This document shows, one piece after another, positions 35,439 through 44,538 of a stretch of 64,000 nucleotides of DNA. Source of the stretch: Gemmatimonadota bacterium. GTDB taxonomy: Bacteria > Gemmatimonadota > Gemmatimonadetes > Longimicrobiales > Gaopeijiaceae. The stretch covers positions 24,121 to 88,120 of the forward strand of contig JAURER010000010.1 in assembly GCA_030827315.1 (NCBI GenBank). The letters are read 5' to 3'. Both the position numbers and the translations under genes were made by a program. Positions within the stretch are counted from its first letter, which is position 1. Each line of letters begins with the position of its first letter. The notes below the pieces were generated by a model. It did not search any database. It had not been told where the DNA came from and saw only the letters and a program-made list of their open reading frames with translations.

Positions 35439-38228
35439 ATGGACAGGATCACGCGGCGACCGGTGTCTCGACGGCTCGGCACCCTGGCGGCGCTGGCGGC
35501 CGGCGGGCTCCTGGCTGCGCAGACGGCGAGCGCGCAGCTCTCGACGCTCACCCCCGGGGATTACGGTCGATGGGAGCGCCTCGGCGCCTTCGAGCTCGAC
35601 CCCTCCGGTCGCTGGCTCGTCGCGGCGATCACCCGCATGGACGACACGTCCGAGCTCCGCCTCCGACGGTCCGACGGCGACGGCGACGTGCTCGTGATGG
35701 AGTTCGGTACGGCACCTGCCTTCGGCGCGGACGGGCGCTTCATGGCGTACCGGAAAGGCGTTCACCCCGAGGCGCGCGAAGCGGCCGACGAGCCAGTGGC
35801 CGATCGGCTGGGGCTCGTCGAGCTCGGGGCTTCGCGGGATACGGTGCTCTTCGACGTGACCGGCTTCGCCTTCCGCGACGACGGTCGGTGGCTCGCTGCG
35901 CACGCGGTCGCGCCCTCCGACTCGGTCGGCGGCGACCTGGTCGTCATGGACCCGGCGTCCGGAGCCCAGACCGTGATCGGCAACGTCTCCTCCTTCGCCT
36001 GGCAGGACGAGGGCTCACTGCTGGCGGCGACGCTGCGCACGGCGTGGGGCACGTCCAACGGTGTGGTCCTGTTCGACCCCGACGCGGGGACTTTGCGCAC
36101 GCTGGAATCGGGCGACGCGCAGTACGTCGCGCTCGCGTGGCGAGACGACTCGGCCCAGCTCGCCGTGATGCGGTCGTTCGAGAACGAGGACCGGCGTGAA
36201 GCCTCGCACGACGTGCTCGTGTGGAACGACGTGCGGGCGGGTGGCCCCACGGTCCTTGCCGCGCTGGAGCACCCGGCGCTGGGGCGGGACGTCCGCATCA
36301 CGCCCTTTTCCGGCATCTCGTTCTCCCAGGACGGGCGCACGCTCTTCGTTGGCGTGCGGCCATGGGAGCCCCGCCCGGAAGCCGGAGACGGGGACGATAC
36401 GGACGAGCTGGAGGCAGGCGAGGAGGACGACGCGGGGAATTCCGAGGCCTCGGACGACGTTGAGCCCGCCGACGTCCAGGTGTGGCACTGGAACGACGAC
36501 CAGGTCCTGCGCGCCCAGGAATACGGCGCGGGGCGCATCGCCCGGCAGACGATGCTCGCGGCCTGGCATTCCGACGACGGCCGCTTCGTCCTGCTGGGCG
36601 ACGACCTGGACGAGCCCGTGACGGTGGTCGCGGGTGGCGCGTGGGGCGTCGTCCCGGACTACGGCCCGTACCTGTTCGAGCGGCGCTTCGGTTCGCGCGC
36701 CGCCGACTGGTACAGGGTCGACGTCGCCACCGGTGCCCGCGCCCTGATCGGGGAGCGCCTCGACTTCGGTCTGACCTCGCACGCCGATCTCGCCGTCCTG
36801 ATGCTGTACCATGAAGACCGTTGGTCGTTCGTCGATCTCGCGACGCTCGACGCAACGGTCGTGGGCGAGGGTCGAAGCTTCACGCAGCCGCTGAAGGACT
36901 ACGACTACCCCGGTCCGCGTCCGTCGTGGGGCTTCGGCGCGTGGCTCGACGACGGCTCCGCGGCGCTCGTCTACGACCGCAACGACGTCTGGCGTGCCGA
37001 TGTCCGGACCGGAGCGCTGACACGGCTGACCGACGGGGCGGAAACGGGGCGGGAGTACCGCGTGACCGACCCGGAGGCCGAAGGCGGCTTCCGATCCGGC
37101 GTGGATCCGCTCCGGCCGGACGCGCCGGTCTGGTACGCCGTTCGTGACCTGACCACGAAGGCTTCGGGCTACGCGCGTGGCGTGAGCGCCGGTGGCGTCG
37201 AGGTTCTTCGGATGGAGGATGCGCGGGTGGCCGGGCTCGCGCGGGCCCGCGACGCCGATCGTTACGCCTTCCGGTCGGAACGCTGGGACGACTCGCCGGA
37301 CGTCTTCGTGTCCGGCGACGGGCTCCGCGACCCCCACCAGGTGACCGAGACCAACCCCTTCCAGTCGGACTTCGCCTGGGGGCGCACCGAGCTCCTCGAC
37401 TACACGACGGACGCCGGTCACGATCTCCAGGCGATCCTCGTCTATCCCGCTGGCTTCGAGGAGGGCCGCCGCTACCCGCTGATCCTCTATCAGTACGAGC
37501 GGCTCTCCGACGGGCTCCACGCATATGACCCGCCCAGCGAGAGGGACTATTACAGCTACCAGGTCTGGTCGCAGCAGGGGTACTTCGTGCTGATGCCCGA
37601 CATCGTCTACGAGCCGGGCCGACCCGGGCCGTCCGCCCTCGACGCCGTCGACCACGCCCTCGATGCCGCGGTCGCCACCGGGCACGTGGATCCGGAACGC
37701 ATGGGCCTGATCGGCCACTCCTGGGGGGGATACCAGGCCACCTACCTGCCGACACGGACCGACCGCTTCGCGGCGTCCGTGGCCGGTGCGGCCATCACGA
37801 ACTTCCTGAGCTTCATGGGCGCCGTGCACTGGAACGGCGGTCTCCCCGAGACCGGCCACTGGGAAACCGGCCAGGCGCGGATGGCCGCGCCGTACTGGGA
37901 CGACATGGAGGGACATCTCGAGAGCTCGCCGGCAAACTTCATCGCGGATCTGGAGACGCCGATGCTGCTCATGCACGGCGACGCCGACGGCGTGGTCGAC
38001 TTCTACCAGGGGCTCGAGTTCTACAACTACGCGCGCCGGGCCGGAAAGGAGGTCGTGCTCCTCGTCTACCCCGACGCCGATCACGGTCTCACGGAACGGA
38101 CGCAGCAGGTCGACTACCACCGGCGGATCCTCCAGTGGTTCGGGCACTGGCTGAAGGGTGAGCCCGCAGCGCCCTGGATCACCGAGGGAGAGAGCTGGGT
38201 CGAGCGGGAGCGAAGACGGGGCGGGTGA
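35439..38228 (+). CDS. Secreted prolyl oligopeptidase-family (S9) serine peptidase
   Basis: 929 aa from the ATG after ACGAGGAATACG. Sec signal TLAALAAGGLLAAQTASAQ. An N-terminal beta-propeller (about 40-620) gates a C-terminal alpha/beta hydrolase. Catalytic triad: Ser761 in GHSWGG, Asp850 in HGDADGVVD and His882 in DADHGL. A strongly acidic insert (about residues 323-348, rich in Asp/Glu) interrupts a propeller blade. The family cleaves short peptides (dipeptidyl or acylaminoacyl peptidases); which bond is unclear. It is divergent from the PQQ dehydrogenase and sits at the left end of a run of peptide/amide hydrolases. Confidence 0.93.
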   Translation: MDRITRRPVSRRLGTLAALAAGGLLAAQTASAQLSTLTPGDYGRWERLGAFELDPSGRWLVAAITRMDDTSELRLRRSDGDGDVLVMEFGTAPAFGADGRFMAYRKGVHPEAREAADEPVADRLGLVELGASRDTVLFDVTGFAFRDDGRWLAAHAVAPSDSVGGDLVVMDPASGAQTVIGNVSSFAWQDEGSLLAATLRTAWGTSNGVVLFDPDAGTLRTLESGDAQYVALAWRDDSAQLAVMRSFENEDRREASHDVLVWNDVRAGGPTVLAALEHPALGRDVRITPFSGISFSQDGRTLFVGVRPWEPRPEAGDGDDTDELEAGEEDDAGNSEASDDVEPADVQVWHWNDDQVLRAQEYGAGRIARQTMLAAWHSDDGRFVLLGDDLDEPVTVVAGGAWGVVPDYGPYLFERRFGSRAADWYRVDVATGARALIGERLDFGLTSHADLAVLMLYHEDRWSFVDLATLDATVVGEGRSFTQPLKDYDYPGPRPSWGFGAWLDDGSAALVYDRNDVWRADVRTGALTRLTDGAETGREYRVTDPEAEGGFRSGVDPLRPDAPVWYAVRDLTTKASGYARGVSAGGVEVLRMEDARVAGLARARDADRYAFRSERWDDSPDVFVSGDGLRDPHQVTETNPFQSDFAWGRTELLDYTTDAGHDLQAILVYPAGFEEGRRYPLILYQYERLSDGLHAYDPPSERDYYSYQVWSQQGYFVLMPDIVYEPGRPGPSALDAVDHALDAAVATGHVDPERMGLIGHSWGGYQATYLPTRTDRFAASVAGAAITNFLSFMGAVHWNGGLPETGHWETGQARMAAPYWDDMEGHLESSPANFIADLETPMLLMHGDADGVVDFYQGLEFYNYARRAGKEVVLLVYPDADHGLTERTQQVDYHRRILQWFGHWLKGEPAAPWITEGESWVERERRRGG

Positions 38229-38372
38229 CCGCGCCGTGACCGGGCGCTTCCCGGCGCAACGCACGTCTTCGCCTTGCCGGCCGCGCCGCGTCCCCGCATC
38301 CTGACGCCTCCCGATCGGGTGGCCGCACGCTCGCCACCCCGCAGCAGCCCGCACGTGCCCCGGAGACGTATC

Positions 38373-40022
38373 ATGCGACGCACCGTCCTTGCCCTCGCGG
38401 CCCTCGCCGCGGGCCTCGCCCACGCTGTTCCTGCGCGCGCGCAGGCCGACCCGCGCCTCGACGCCCTCAAGGACGAGGCCCTTCGGATGGTCGAAGCCGA
38501 CGCGAAGCAGGTTCAGGAGATCGTCGACATGCTCTTCAGCTTCGGCGAGCTCGGCTTCCAGGAGTTCGAGACGCAGCGCTACCTGACGGGCCTGCTCGAG
38601 GACGCGGGCTTCGAGATCGAGCTCGGTGTGGCAGGCATGCCGAGCGCGTGGACCGCCCGCTGGTCCAACGGGACCGGGCGTCCGGTCATCGCGCTCGGGT
38701 CCGACGTCGACGGCATCCCGCAGTCCAACCAGAAGCCGGGCGTCGGCTATCGCGAGGCGATCCTCTCCATGGCTCCGGGCCACGGGGAGGGCCACAACTC
38801 CGGGCAGGCCGTGAACATCGTGGCCGCGCTCAACGTGAAGGAGCTGATGGAGCGCGAGAACATCGACGGCACGCTGCTCATCTGGCCGGGCATCGCGGAG
38901 GAGCAGCTTGGCTCCAAGGCGTTCTTCGTGCGCGACGGCGTGTTCGACGGGGTCGACGTGAACCTGTTCACGCACGTGAGCTCCAACTTCAACGTGTCGT
39001 GGGGACAGGGCGGCGGAAACGCGCTCGTCTCCGCGCAGTTCCGCTTCACGGGGGAGACGGCCCACTCCGCGGGCTCGCCGTGGCGGGGACGCTCGGCGCT
39101 CGACGCGGTGATGCTCATGGCCCAGGCCTGGGAGTTCAAGCGCGAGCACCTGCGCCCGCCGCAGCGCTCGCACTACATCATCGTCGACGGGGGCGACCAG
39201 CCGAACGTGGTGCCGCAGACGGCGACCATCTGGTTCTACTTCCGCGAGGTGGACTACGAGCACGTGGTGGAGATGTACGACGCGGCAAGGCTGATGGCGC
39301 AGGGTGCGGCGCTCATGACCGGGACGCAGATCGACACGATCATGACCGTGGGCTCCGCGTGGAGCCGTCACTTCAACAAGCCGGTCGCCGAGGTGACGTA
39401 CGGCAACGTTCAGCGGGTGGGGCTGCCCGACTGGACCGAGGACGACCACACTCTGGCCAACGGGCTCCAGCGCGAGCTCGGGCAAGAGGAGCGGGGCATG
39501 CCCACGGAAATCGACGAGCTCGAGGGCCCGGTCGACCTCTCACGGTCGCTGGGCGGCGGCTCCGACGACATCGGTGACGTCTCGTGGAACATGCCCACCG
39601 TCACGCTGCGCTTTCCGGCCAACATGCCGGGTGGGCCGGGACACAACTGGGCGAACGGGATCGCCATGGCGACGCCGATTGCCCACAAGGGCTCGCTCGC
39701 TGGCGCCAAGGTCCAGGCGCTGACCCTCCTCGACCTCTTCCTCGACGGCGAGACCGTCGACGCGGCCTGGGACTACTTCAACGACGTCCAGACGGCCGAG
39801 ACGACCTACACGCCGTTCATCACGCCGGACGACAGGCCCGCCATCTGGCTCAACGCCGACATCATGCAGCAGTGGCGCGAGCAGATGCGCCCGTTCTACT
39901 ACGATCCCGACCGGTACGACACGTACCTCGAGCAGCTCGGCATCGAGTATCCGACCGTGCGCACGCGGCCGGTCAGCGAGCAGGATCGTGACGGCGGCGC
40001 CCATCCGGGTGGTGGCGCGTGA
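38373..40022 (+). CDS. Secreted M20 peptidase of the AbgB (aminobenzoyl-glutamate hydrolase subunit B) type, copy 1
   Basis: 549 aa, Sec signal (LALAALAAGLAHAVPARAQA). AbgB-type M20 amidohydrolase: GELGFQEFETQRYLTGLL, ALGSDVDGIPQSNQ, GHGEGHNSGQAVNIVAA, WPGIAEEQLGSKAFFVRDG, the dimer-domain His in GETAHSAGSPWRGRSALDAVMLM, DGGDQPNVVPQTATIWFYFR, and SDDIGDVSWNMPTVTLRFP. E. coli AbgB is cytoplasmic and pairs with AbgA to split p-aminobenzoyl-glutamate; here the protein is exported and no AbgA partner is obvious. A close paralogue starts 8 kb downstream (46303). The stop overlaps the next M20 gene (GTGA). Confidence 0.92.
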   Translation: MRRTVLALAALAAGLAHAVPARAQADPRLDALKDEALRMVEADAKQVQEIVDMLFSFGELGFQEFETQRYLTGLLEDAGFEIELGVAGMPSAWTARWSNGTGRPVIALGSDVDGIPQSNQKPGVGYREAILSMAPGHGEGHNSGQAVNIVAALNVKELMERENIDGTLLIWPGIAEEQLGSKAFFVRDGVFDGVDVNLFTHVSSNFNVSWGQGGGNALVSAQFRFTGETAHSAGSPWRGRSALDAVMLMAQAWEFKREHLRPPQRSHYIIVDGGDQPNVVPQTATIWFYFREVDYEHVVEMYDAARLMAQGAALMTGTQIDTIMTVGSAWSRHFNKPVAEVTYGNVQRVGLPDWTEDDHTLANGLQRELGQEERGMPTEIDELEGPVDLSRSLGGGSDDIGDVSWNMPTVTLRFPANMPGGPGHNWANGIAMATPIAHKGSLAGAKVQALTLLDLFLDGETVDAAWDYFNDVQTAETTYTPFITPDDRPAIWLNADIMQQWREQMRPFYYDPDRYDTYLEQLGIEYPTVRTRPVSEQDRDGGAHPGGGA

Positions 40023-41416
40023 GACCCTCCCGCCGCCGGGCGGCCGCGGTCGCGGTCGCCGTCTTCGCCCTCACGGCCGCTCCCGCGGCGGGCCAGAACT
40101 GGGACCGGGCGCGGGACGAGGCGGTCGAGATCCTGCGGAGCATGATCCGCATCGACTCCAGCGATCCGGCCAACGGTGGAGAGACGAAGGTCGTGGAGTA
40201 CGTCCGCGACCTGTTGGCCGCGGAAGGGATCGAGTCGCGCATCTACGAGATGGAGCCCGGGCGCGGCAACCTCGTGGCCCGGATCCGGGGTAACGGCTCG
40301 AAGAGGCCCATCCTTCTGATGGGGCACATCGACGTCGTGGGCGTGGAGCCCGACCTGTGGTCGGTCGACGCCTTCGAGGGAATCGTCAAGGACGGCTACG
40401 TCTGGGGGCGCGGCGCCCAGGACGACAAGGGGATGTCCGCCGTCGCGCTGCAGGTCTTCATCATGATCAAGCGCTCCGGCGTGGAGCTCGACCGGGACGT
40501 CATCTACATGGCGAACGCGGGAGAGGAGGGCAGTCCGCGCGTCGGCATCGAGTACATGATCCGCGAGCACTTCGACGAGATCGACGCCGAGTTCGCGCTC
40601 AACGAGGGGGGCTCCACGACGGTCCAGGGCGGGCGGCACGTCGTAGGTGTCGCCACCACCGAGAAGGTGGGGCGCGGCATGCAGCTCGTGGCGCGCGGAA
40701 CGTCCGGGCACGGCTCCCGGCCGAGGCCGGACAACCCGATCGTCCACCTCGGCGCGGCCGTGGGCAAGCTCGGTACCTGGCAGCCGCCCATGCGGCTCAA
40801 CGACACGACGCGCGAGTGGTTCCGGCGCATGGCCGAGGTTCTTCCGCCCGAGCACGCCTTTCTCTACCGGAACGTCGAGGATCCCGACCTCACCGAGATG
40901 ATCCAGGAGAAGCTGCGGCTTACGGACTTCACCGCCAATTCGACGCTCAGGACCTCGATCTCCCCGAACATCATCGAGGGAGGTTTCCGCAGCAACGTGA
41001 TCCCCGGCGACGCGACGGCGCGCCTCGACATCCGTGCGCTCCCCGACGAGGATGTCGCCTGGCTCGTCTCCGAAATCGAGCGGGTCATCGACGATCCGCT
41101 CGTCGAGGTCATCCCGCCCAGCGGGCCCGGCCGGCCGGTGAGCCCGCCCATGCCCATGGACTCCGAGATGTTCCGGGCGCTCGAGAACGCCCAGAAGGCG
41201 GTGTTCCCGGGTGGTGTCACGGTCCCCGTCATGCTCACCGGCGCGACGGACTCCGCCCAGCTGCGGGCGGCCGGGGTGCTCACGTACGGGATCGGTTCGG
41301 TGATGGGGGACGAGGGAGCCCTCGCGCACGGCAACGACGAGCGCGTCTCGGTGGAGGGTGTCGGGCAGTTCGTGCGCTTCCTCCACCACGTGGTCATCGA
41401 GGTCGCCGGCTCCTGA
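40019..41416 (+). CDS. Secreted M20/M25/M40-family metallopeptidase (ArgE/DapE-like)
   Basis: 465 aa, GTG start, Sec signal (AAAVAVAVFALTAAPAAGQ). Complete two-metal site: LLMGHIDVVGVEP (HxD), WGRGAQDDKGM (bridging Asp), ANAGEEGSPRVG (catalytic and ligand Glu), and FALNEGGST. The dimer-domain His is in GTSGHGSRPRPDNP, and GVLTYGIGSV...AHGNDERVSVEGV carries the last ligand. Carboxypeptidase or deacylase acting on peptides or acyl amino acids in the periplasm. Overlap with the AbgB-like gene implies a shared transcript and coordinated amounts. Confidence 0.92.
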   Translation: MRPSRRRAAAVAVAVFALTAAPAAGQNWDRARDEAVEILRSMIRIDSSDPANGGETKVVEYVRDLLAAEGIESRIYEMEPGRGNLVARIRGNGSKRPILLMGHIDVVGVEPDLWSVDAFEGIVKDGYVWGRGAQDDKGMSAVALQVFIMIKRSGVELDRDVIYMANAGEEGSPRVGIEYMIREHFDEIDAEFALNEGGSTTVQGGRHVVGVATTEKVGRGMQLVARGTSGHGSRPRPDNPIVHLGAAVGKLGTWQPPMRLNDTTREWFRRMAEVLPPEHAFLYRNVEDPDLTEMIQEKLRLTDFTANSTLRTSISPNIIEGGFRSNVIPGDATARLDIRALPDEDVAWLVSEIERVIDDPLVEVIPPSGPGRPVSPPMPMDSEMFRALENAQKAVFPGGVTVPVMLTGATDSAQLRAAGVLTYGIGSVMGDEGALAHGNDERVSVEGVGQFVRFLHHVVIEVAGS

Positions 41417-41469
41417 GGGACGGAAGGTTCGCTTCGGGGCTCGAGGCGCGGCGCCGCCACCCCGAGCTG

Positions 41470-42132
41470 ATGGACGATCCGGGACTCGACTCCGCCCGGC
41501 ACGTCCATGCCCTGGTCGCGCTGCGGGCCGTCAACGCGGTCTCGCTGGCCGGGGTACGCGTATGGCGCGAGGTGTCGAACCTCGAAAAGACGCTCGGGCG
41601 TTCCGTGCGCGTACTCGACCTCGCGTGCGGGGGCGGAGACGTCCTCCACGACGTCGCCCGGCGCGCCCGTGGGGCACGCACGCAGGTCGAACTCCACGGA
41701 TGCGACGTGAGTCCGGTGGCGCTCGCTGAGGCCCGGCGGCGTGCGCCCGCGGGCTCGTCCATGCGCTTCTTCGAGCTCGACGTCCTGCGCGAAGACATCC
41801 CGGAAGGATACGACCTCGTCACTTCGTCTCTCTTCCTGCATCATCTCGACCGCGCCGAGGTCGTCTCGCTCCTGCGCCGCACGGCCGCCGCCGCCGGGTC
41901 CGGGATCCTCGTGCAGGATCTGCGTCGGACGAGGCTCGGTTACGTGTTCGCGTGGGTGGGGCTCCACACGCTGACGACGTCGGAGATCGCGCGCCACGAC
42001 GGACTCCTTTCCGTGCGCGCTTCCTTCACGATTCCGGAGATGACGGCCATCGTGCGCGAGGCAGGGCTTGGGGGTGCCACCGTGCGGGCCGTCTGGCCTC
42101 AGAGGTTCGCGCTCCGGTGGGTGCGTCCGTGA
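41470..42132 (+). CDS. SAM-dependent methyltransferase of the type III PKS cluster
   Basis: 220 aa from the only in-frame ATG; there is no good ribosome site, and homologous sequence may extend about 20 residues upstream without an ATG, GTG or TTG. Class I methyltransferase: SAM loop VLDLACGGGDVLHDVA, HGCDVSPVALAEARRRA, motif II-like FFELDVLREDIPEGYDLVTSSLFLHHL. The family is UbiE-like and often encoded next to type III polyketide synthases. It is coupled by a GTGA overlap to the flavoprotein gene, which is coupled to the PKS. Likely methylates a phenolic or pyrone product; position unknown. Confidence 0.88.
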   Translation: MDDPGLDSARHVHALVALRAVNAVSLAGVRVWREVSNLEKTLGRSVRVLDLACGGGDVLHDVARRARGARTQVELHGCDVSPVALAEARRRAPAGSSMRFFELDVLREDIPEGYDLVTSSLFLHHLDRAEVVSLLRRTAAAAGSGILVQDLRRTRLGYVFAWVGLHTLTTSEIARHDGLLSVRASFTIPEMTAIVREAGLGGATVRAVWPQRFALRWVRP

Positions 42133-43271
42133 GCGACCTGGACTTCGACGTGGTGGTCGCGGGCGCCGGCCCGGCGGGTAGCCTCGCGGCGCGCGGACTG
42201 GCCCGTCGGGGGGCGAAGGTCCTGCTCGCCGACCGAAGCTCCTTCCCGCGGTGGAAGGTGTGCGGTGCCTGTCTCGGTCCCGGCGCGAGCGCGGCACTCG
42301 AAGCCACCGGCCTCTCCGCGATTCCCCGGATCCTTGAGGCCGTTCCGCTCGCACACCTCACGCTCGTCTCCGGAGGACGGCAGGCGAGGGTGGCCCTCCG
42401 CGGCAATCGGGCGCTCTCGAGGGAGTCGCTCGACGCCGCGCTCGTGGAGGCCGCGGTGGCGGCGGGGGTGGAGTTCCGCGCGGGGTGCCGGGTGTCGCTC
42501 GCCGAGCCCGTCGGGGGAGGCGGCCTGGAGGTGGTGCTCCGGGGAGCGTGGGACGGGAGCGTCCGCGTGGGCGCGCTCGTGGACGCGACGGGGCTGGCCG
42601 GCGGGCTGTGTGGTCCGCCGCCCGACGTGTCGGTGCGGTCGAGGGTCGGACTGGGCGCCGTCTTCGAGGGCGCGCCTCCCGATCTCAGGGCGGGGGACCT
42701 CCGCATGGTGGTGGCGCCCTCCGGGTACGCGGGATTCGTCCGTGACGAGCGAGATCGACTGACGGTGGCGGCCGCGGTGGATGCGCCGGCGCTTCACGGT
42801 CGCTCCCCGGCCGACGTCGTGACGGACATTCTTCGAGCGTCGAGCGCGTCCGGCGGTGCCGCGGCGGCGGGGGCCTTCGACCTTTCGTCGCCTCTGCACG
42901 GGTGGAAGGGAACGCCGCTGCTCACCCGGCGGAGGTCCCCTCCCGCGCGGCCGGGCATCTTCCGCGTCGGAGACGCCGCGGGATACGTAGAGCCCTTCAC
43001 CGGCGAGGGCATGGGGTGGGCGATGGGATCCGGTCTGGCCGTCGTCCCATTCGTCGAGTCGTGGCTCGTGGGGCGAGCCGACGCCGGCCGGGCCTGGGTC
43101 CGGGCTTACGAGGCGCAGGCGGCTGCAGCCCAGCGCTTCTGTCGGGCCGTCTCCTGGGCACTGCGGCGTCCGTCCCTCGTGGACACCTCCGTCCGTCTGC
43201 TGCGCCGCCGTCCGTCGCTCGCCGCCCCCTTCGTTGCGGCGGGCTCCGTCCCCTCCCACGGCTTCTCATGA
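42129..43271 (+). CDS. FAD-dependent oxidoreductase (geranylgeranyl-reductase / hydroxylase type) of the type III PKS cluster
   Basis: 380 aa, GTG start overlapping the methyltransferase stop. FAD motifs: VVVAGAGPAGSLAARGLARRG (GxGxxG), the WKVCGACLGPGASAALEATGL segment typical of the geranylgeranyl-reductase branch, the second motif VDATG, and FRVGDAAGYVEPFTGEGMGWAM (GD motif). In Streptomyces srs-type clusters a flavoprotein hydroxylates a type III PKS phenol so that it becomes a quinone. That is the likeliest role here, although double-bond reduction is possible. Stop overlaps the PKS start (ATGA). Confidence 0.88.
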   Translation: MSDLDFDVVVAGAGPAGSLAARGLARRGAKVLLADRSSFPRWKVCGACLGPGASAALEATGLSAIPRILEAVPLAHLTLVSGGRQARVALRGNRALSRESLDAALVEAAVAAGVEFRAGCRVSLAEPVGGGGLEVVLRGAWDGSVRVGALVDATGLAGGLCGPPPDVSVRSRVGLGAVFEGAPPDLRAGDLRMVVAPSGYAGFVRDERDRLTVAAAVDAPALHGRSPADVVTDILRASSASGGAAAAGAFDLSSPLHGWKGTPLLTRRRSPPARPGIFRVGDAAGYVEPFTGEGMGWAMGSGLAVVPFVESWLVGRADAGRAWVRAYEAQAAAAQRFCRAVSWALRRPSLVDTSVRLLRRRPSLAAPFVAAGSVPSHGFS

Positions 43272-44365
43272 CGATGCACGTCGCCGGAATCGGCACGGCG
43301 CTGCCGGAGCACCATCTCACGCAGACCGATGCGGTCGAGCTGCACGCGCGCTTTTGCCGCATCGACGATGCCCGTGCGCGAACGCTGCGTGCCCTCTACC
43401 GGCGCTCGGGAATCGAAGCCCGTCGGTCCGTCTTGCTCACTCGTTGCGACGGACCACTGGAGCTTCGGCAGTCCTTCTATCCACCGGCCGCGCACGAGGA
43501 GGATCGCGGCCCCGCCACCGAGGCCCGGATGCGGGCGTATGCGAGGCACGCGCCTCCACTGGCGCAGACGGCGGCGGCCCGGGCGCTGGAGCGGGCGGGC
43601 ATCTCCGGAAACGAAGTCACGCACCTGGTGACCGTGTCCTGCACCGGCTTCGTCTCGCCCGGCGTGGACGCGGCGCTCATCGAAGGGCTCGGGCTGCCGC
43701 GCTCGGTCGAGCGCACCAACGTCGGCTTCATGGGCTGCCACGGGGCGCTCAACGGACTGCGGGTCGCGAAGTCGTTCGTGGACGGCGACGCTGCTGCCGT
43801 TCCGCTCGTATGCGCCGTGGAGCTCTGCACGCTGCACTTTGCGTACGGCTGGGACCCGGAGATGCTCGTGGCCAACGCGCTCTTCGCGGACGGCGCGGCG
43901 GCGCTGGTGGGGCGTGCCTCCGGGGTCGCCACCGGACCGCCCGCGTGGCGCATCGCGGCCACCGGGACACTGCTCATGGACGGGTCGGCCGAGGCGATGA
44001 CGTGGCGTGTGGGCGACCACGGTTTCCGCATGACGCTCTCGGCCGAAGTCCCGGTGCTCATCGAGACGCACCTTCGTGACTGGCTCCAGGGGTGGCTGGC
44101 GGGGCAGGGGCTGGGCCTCGACGACGTGGCCTCGTGGGCCGTTCACCCCGGAGGGCCGAGAATCCTGGGCGCGGTGGAGCGGGCACTGGGGCTGACCCGG
44201 GAGGAGACGGCCCCGGCCCGGGCCGTGCTGGCGGAATGCGGCAACATGTCCTCGCCGACCATCCTCTTCATTCTCGACCGGATGCACAGCGCGGGTGCGC
44301 CCGCGCCCTGCGTGGCCCTCGCGTTCGGGCCGGGGCTCGTCGTGGAGGCCACCCTCTTCCTGTAG
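43268..44365 (+). CDS. Type III polyketide synthase (chalcone/stilbene synthase family)
   Basis: 365 aa. Homodimeric ketosynthase that extends an acyl-CoA starter with malonyl-CoA and cyclises it to a pyrone or resorcinol. Complete catalytic triad: Cys157 in GFMGCHGA, His293 in WAVHPGGPRIL, Asn326 in ECGNMSSPTILFIL. Other family marks: VTVSCTGFVSPGVDAALIEGLGL and CAVELCTLHFAYGWDPEMLVANALFADGAAA. It closes a three-gene operon (methyltransferase, flavoprotein, PKS) joined by 4-bp overlaps. Bacterial homologues in such operons make alkylpyrones or alkylresorcinols and quinones. The starter unit cannot be read from the sequence. Confidence 0.95.
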   Translation: MTMHVAGIGTALPEHHLTQTDAVELHARFCRIDDARARTLRALYRRSGIEARRSVLLTRCDGPLELRQSFYPPAAHEEDRGPATEARMRAYARHAPPLAQTAAARALERAGISGNEVTHLVTVSCTGFVSPGVDAALIEGLGLPRSVERTNVGFMGCHGALNGLRVAKSFVDGDAAAVPLVCAVELCTLHFAYGWDPEMLVANALFADGAAALVGRASGVATGPPAWRIAATGTLLMDGSAEAMTWRVGDHGFRMTLSAEVPVLIETHLRDWLQGWLAGQGLGLDDVASWAVHPGGPRILGAVERALGLTREETAPARAVLAECGNMSSPTILFILDRMHSAGAPAPCVALAFGPGLVVEATLFL

Positions 44366-44538
44366 CGCCCGCTCCGCGGGTCGCGGCCCGGTTGAGGTTC
44401 CCGGAGATCGATCTCTCCGTACCGGTCGAGCGCTGCGCCGGCGCGATCCGCCTCCGCGCCCGATTACCCTCACCCCGCTTGCCGACTCCGCCCTCGTCCG
44501 GCATCCTCTGCGGCCGAACCCGCACCGGAGGAGTGCCC

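Noticed and set aside
36015-39485. 1156-aa minus-strand ORF across the S9 and AbgB-like genes
   Set aside because: Spans two well-supported plus-strand genes, low-complexity HVVEL/DR-rich composition, no domain; shadow of codon bias.
42902-43267. Longer upstream start for the type III PKS in the ORF track
   Set aside because: The extension is the flavoprotein read in another frame; ATG 43268 gives the family start MTMHVAGIGTALPEHH and the ATGA overlap.
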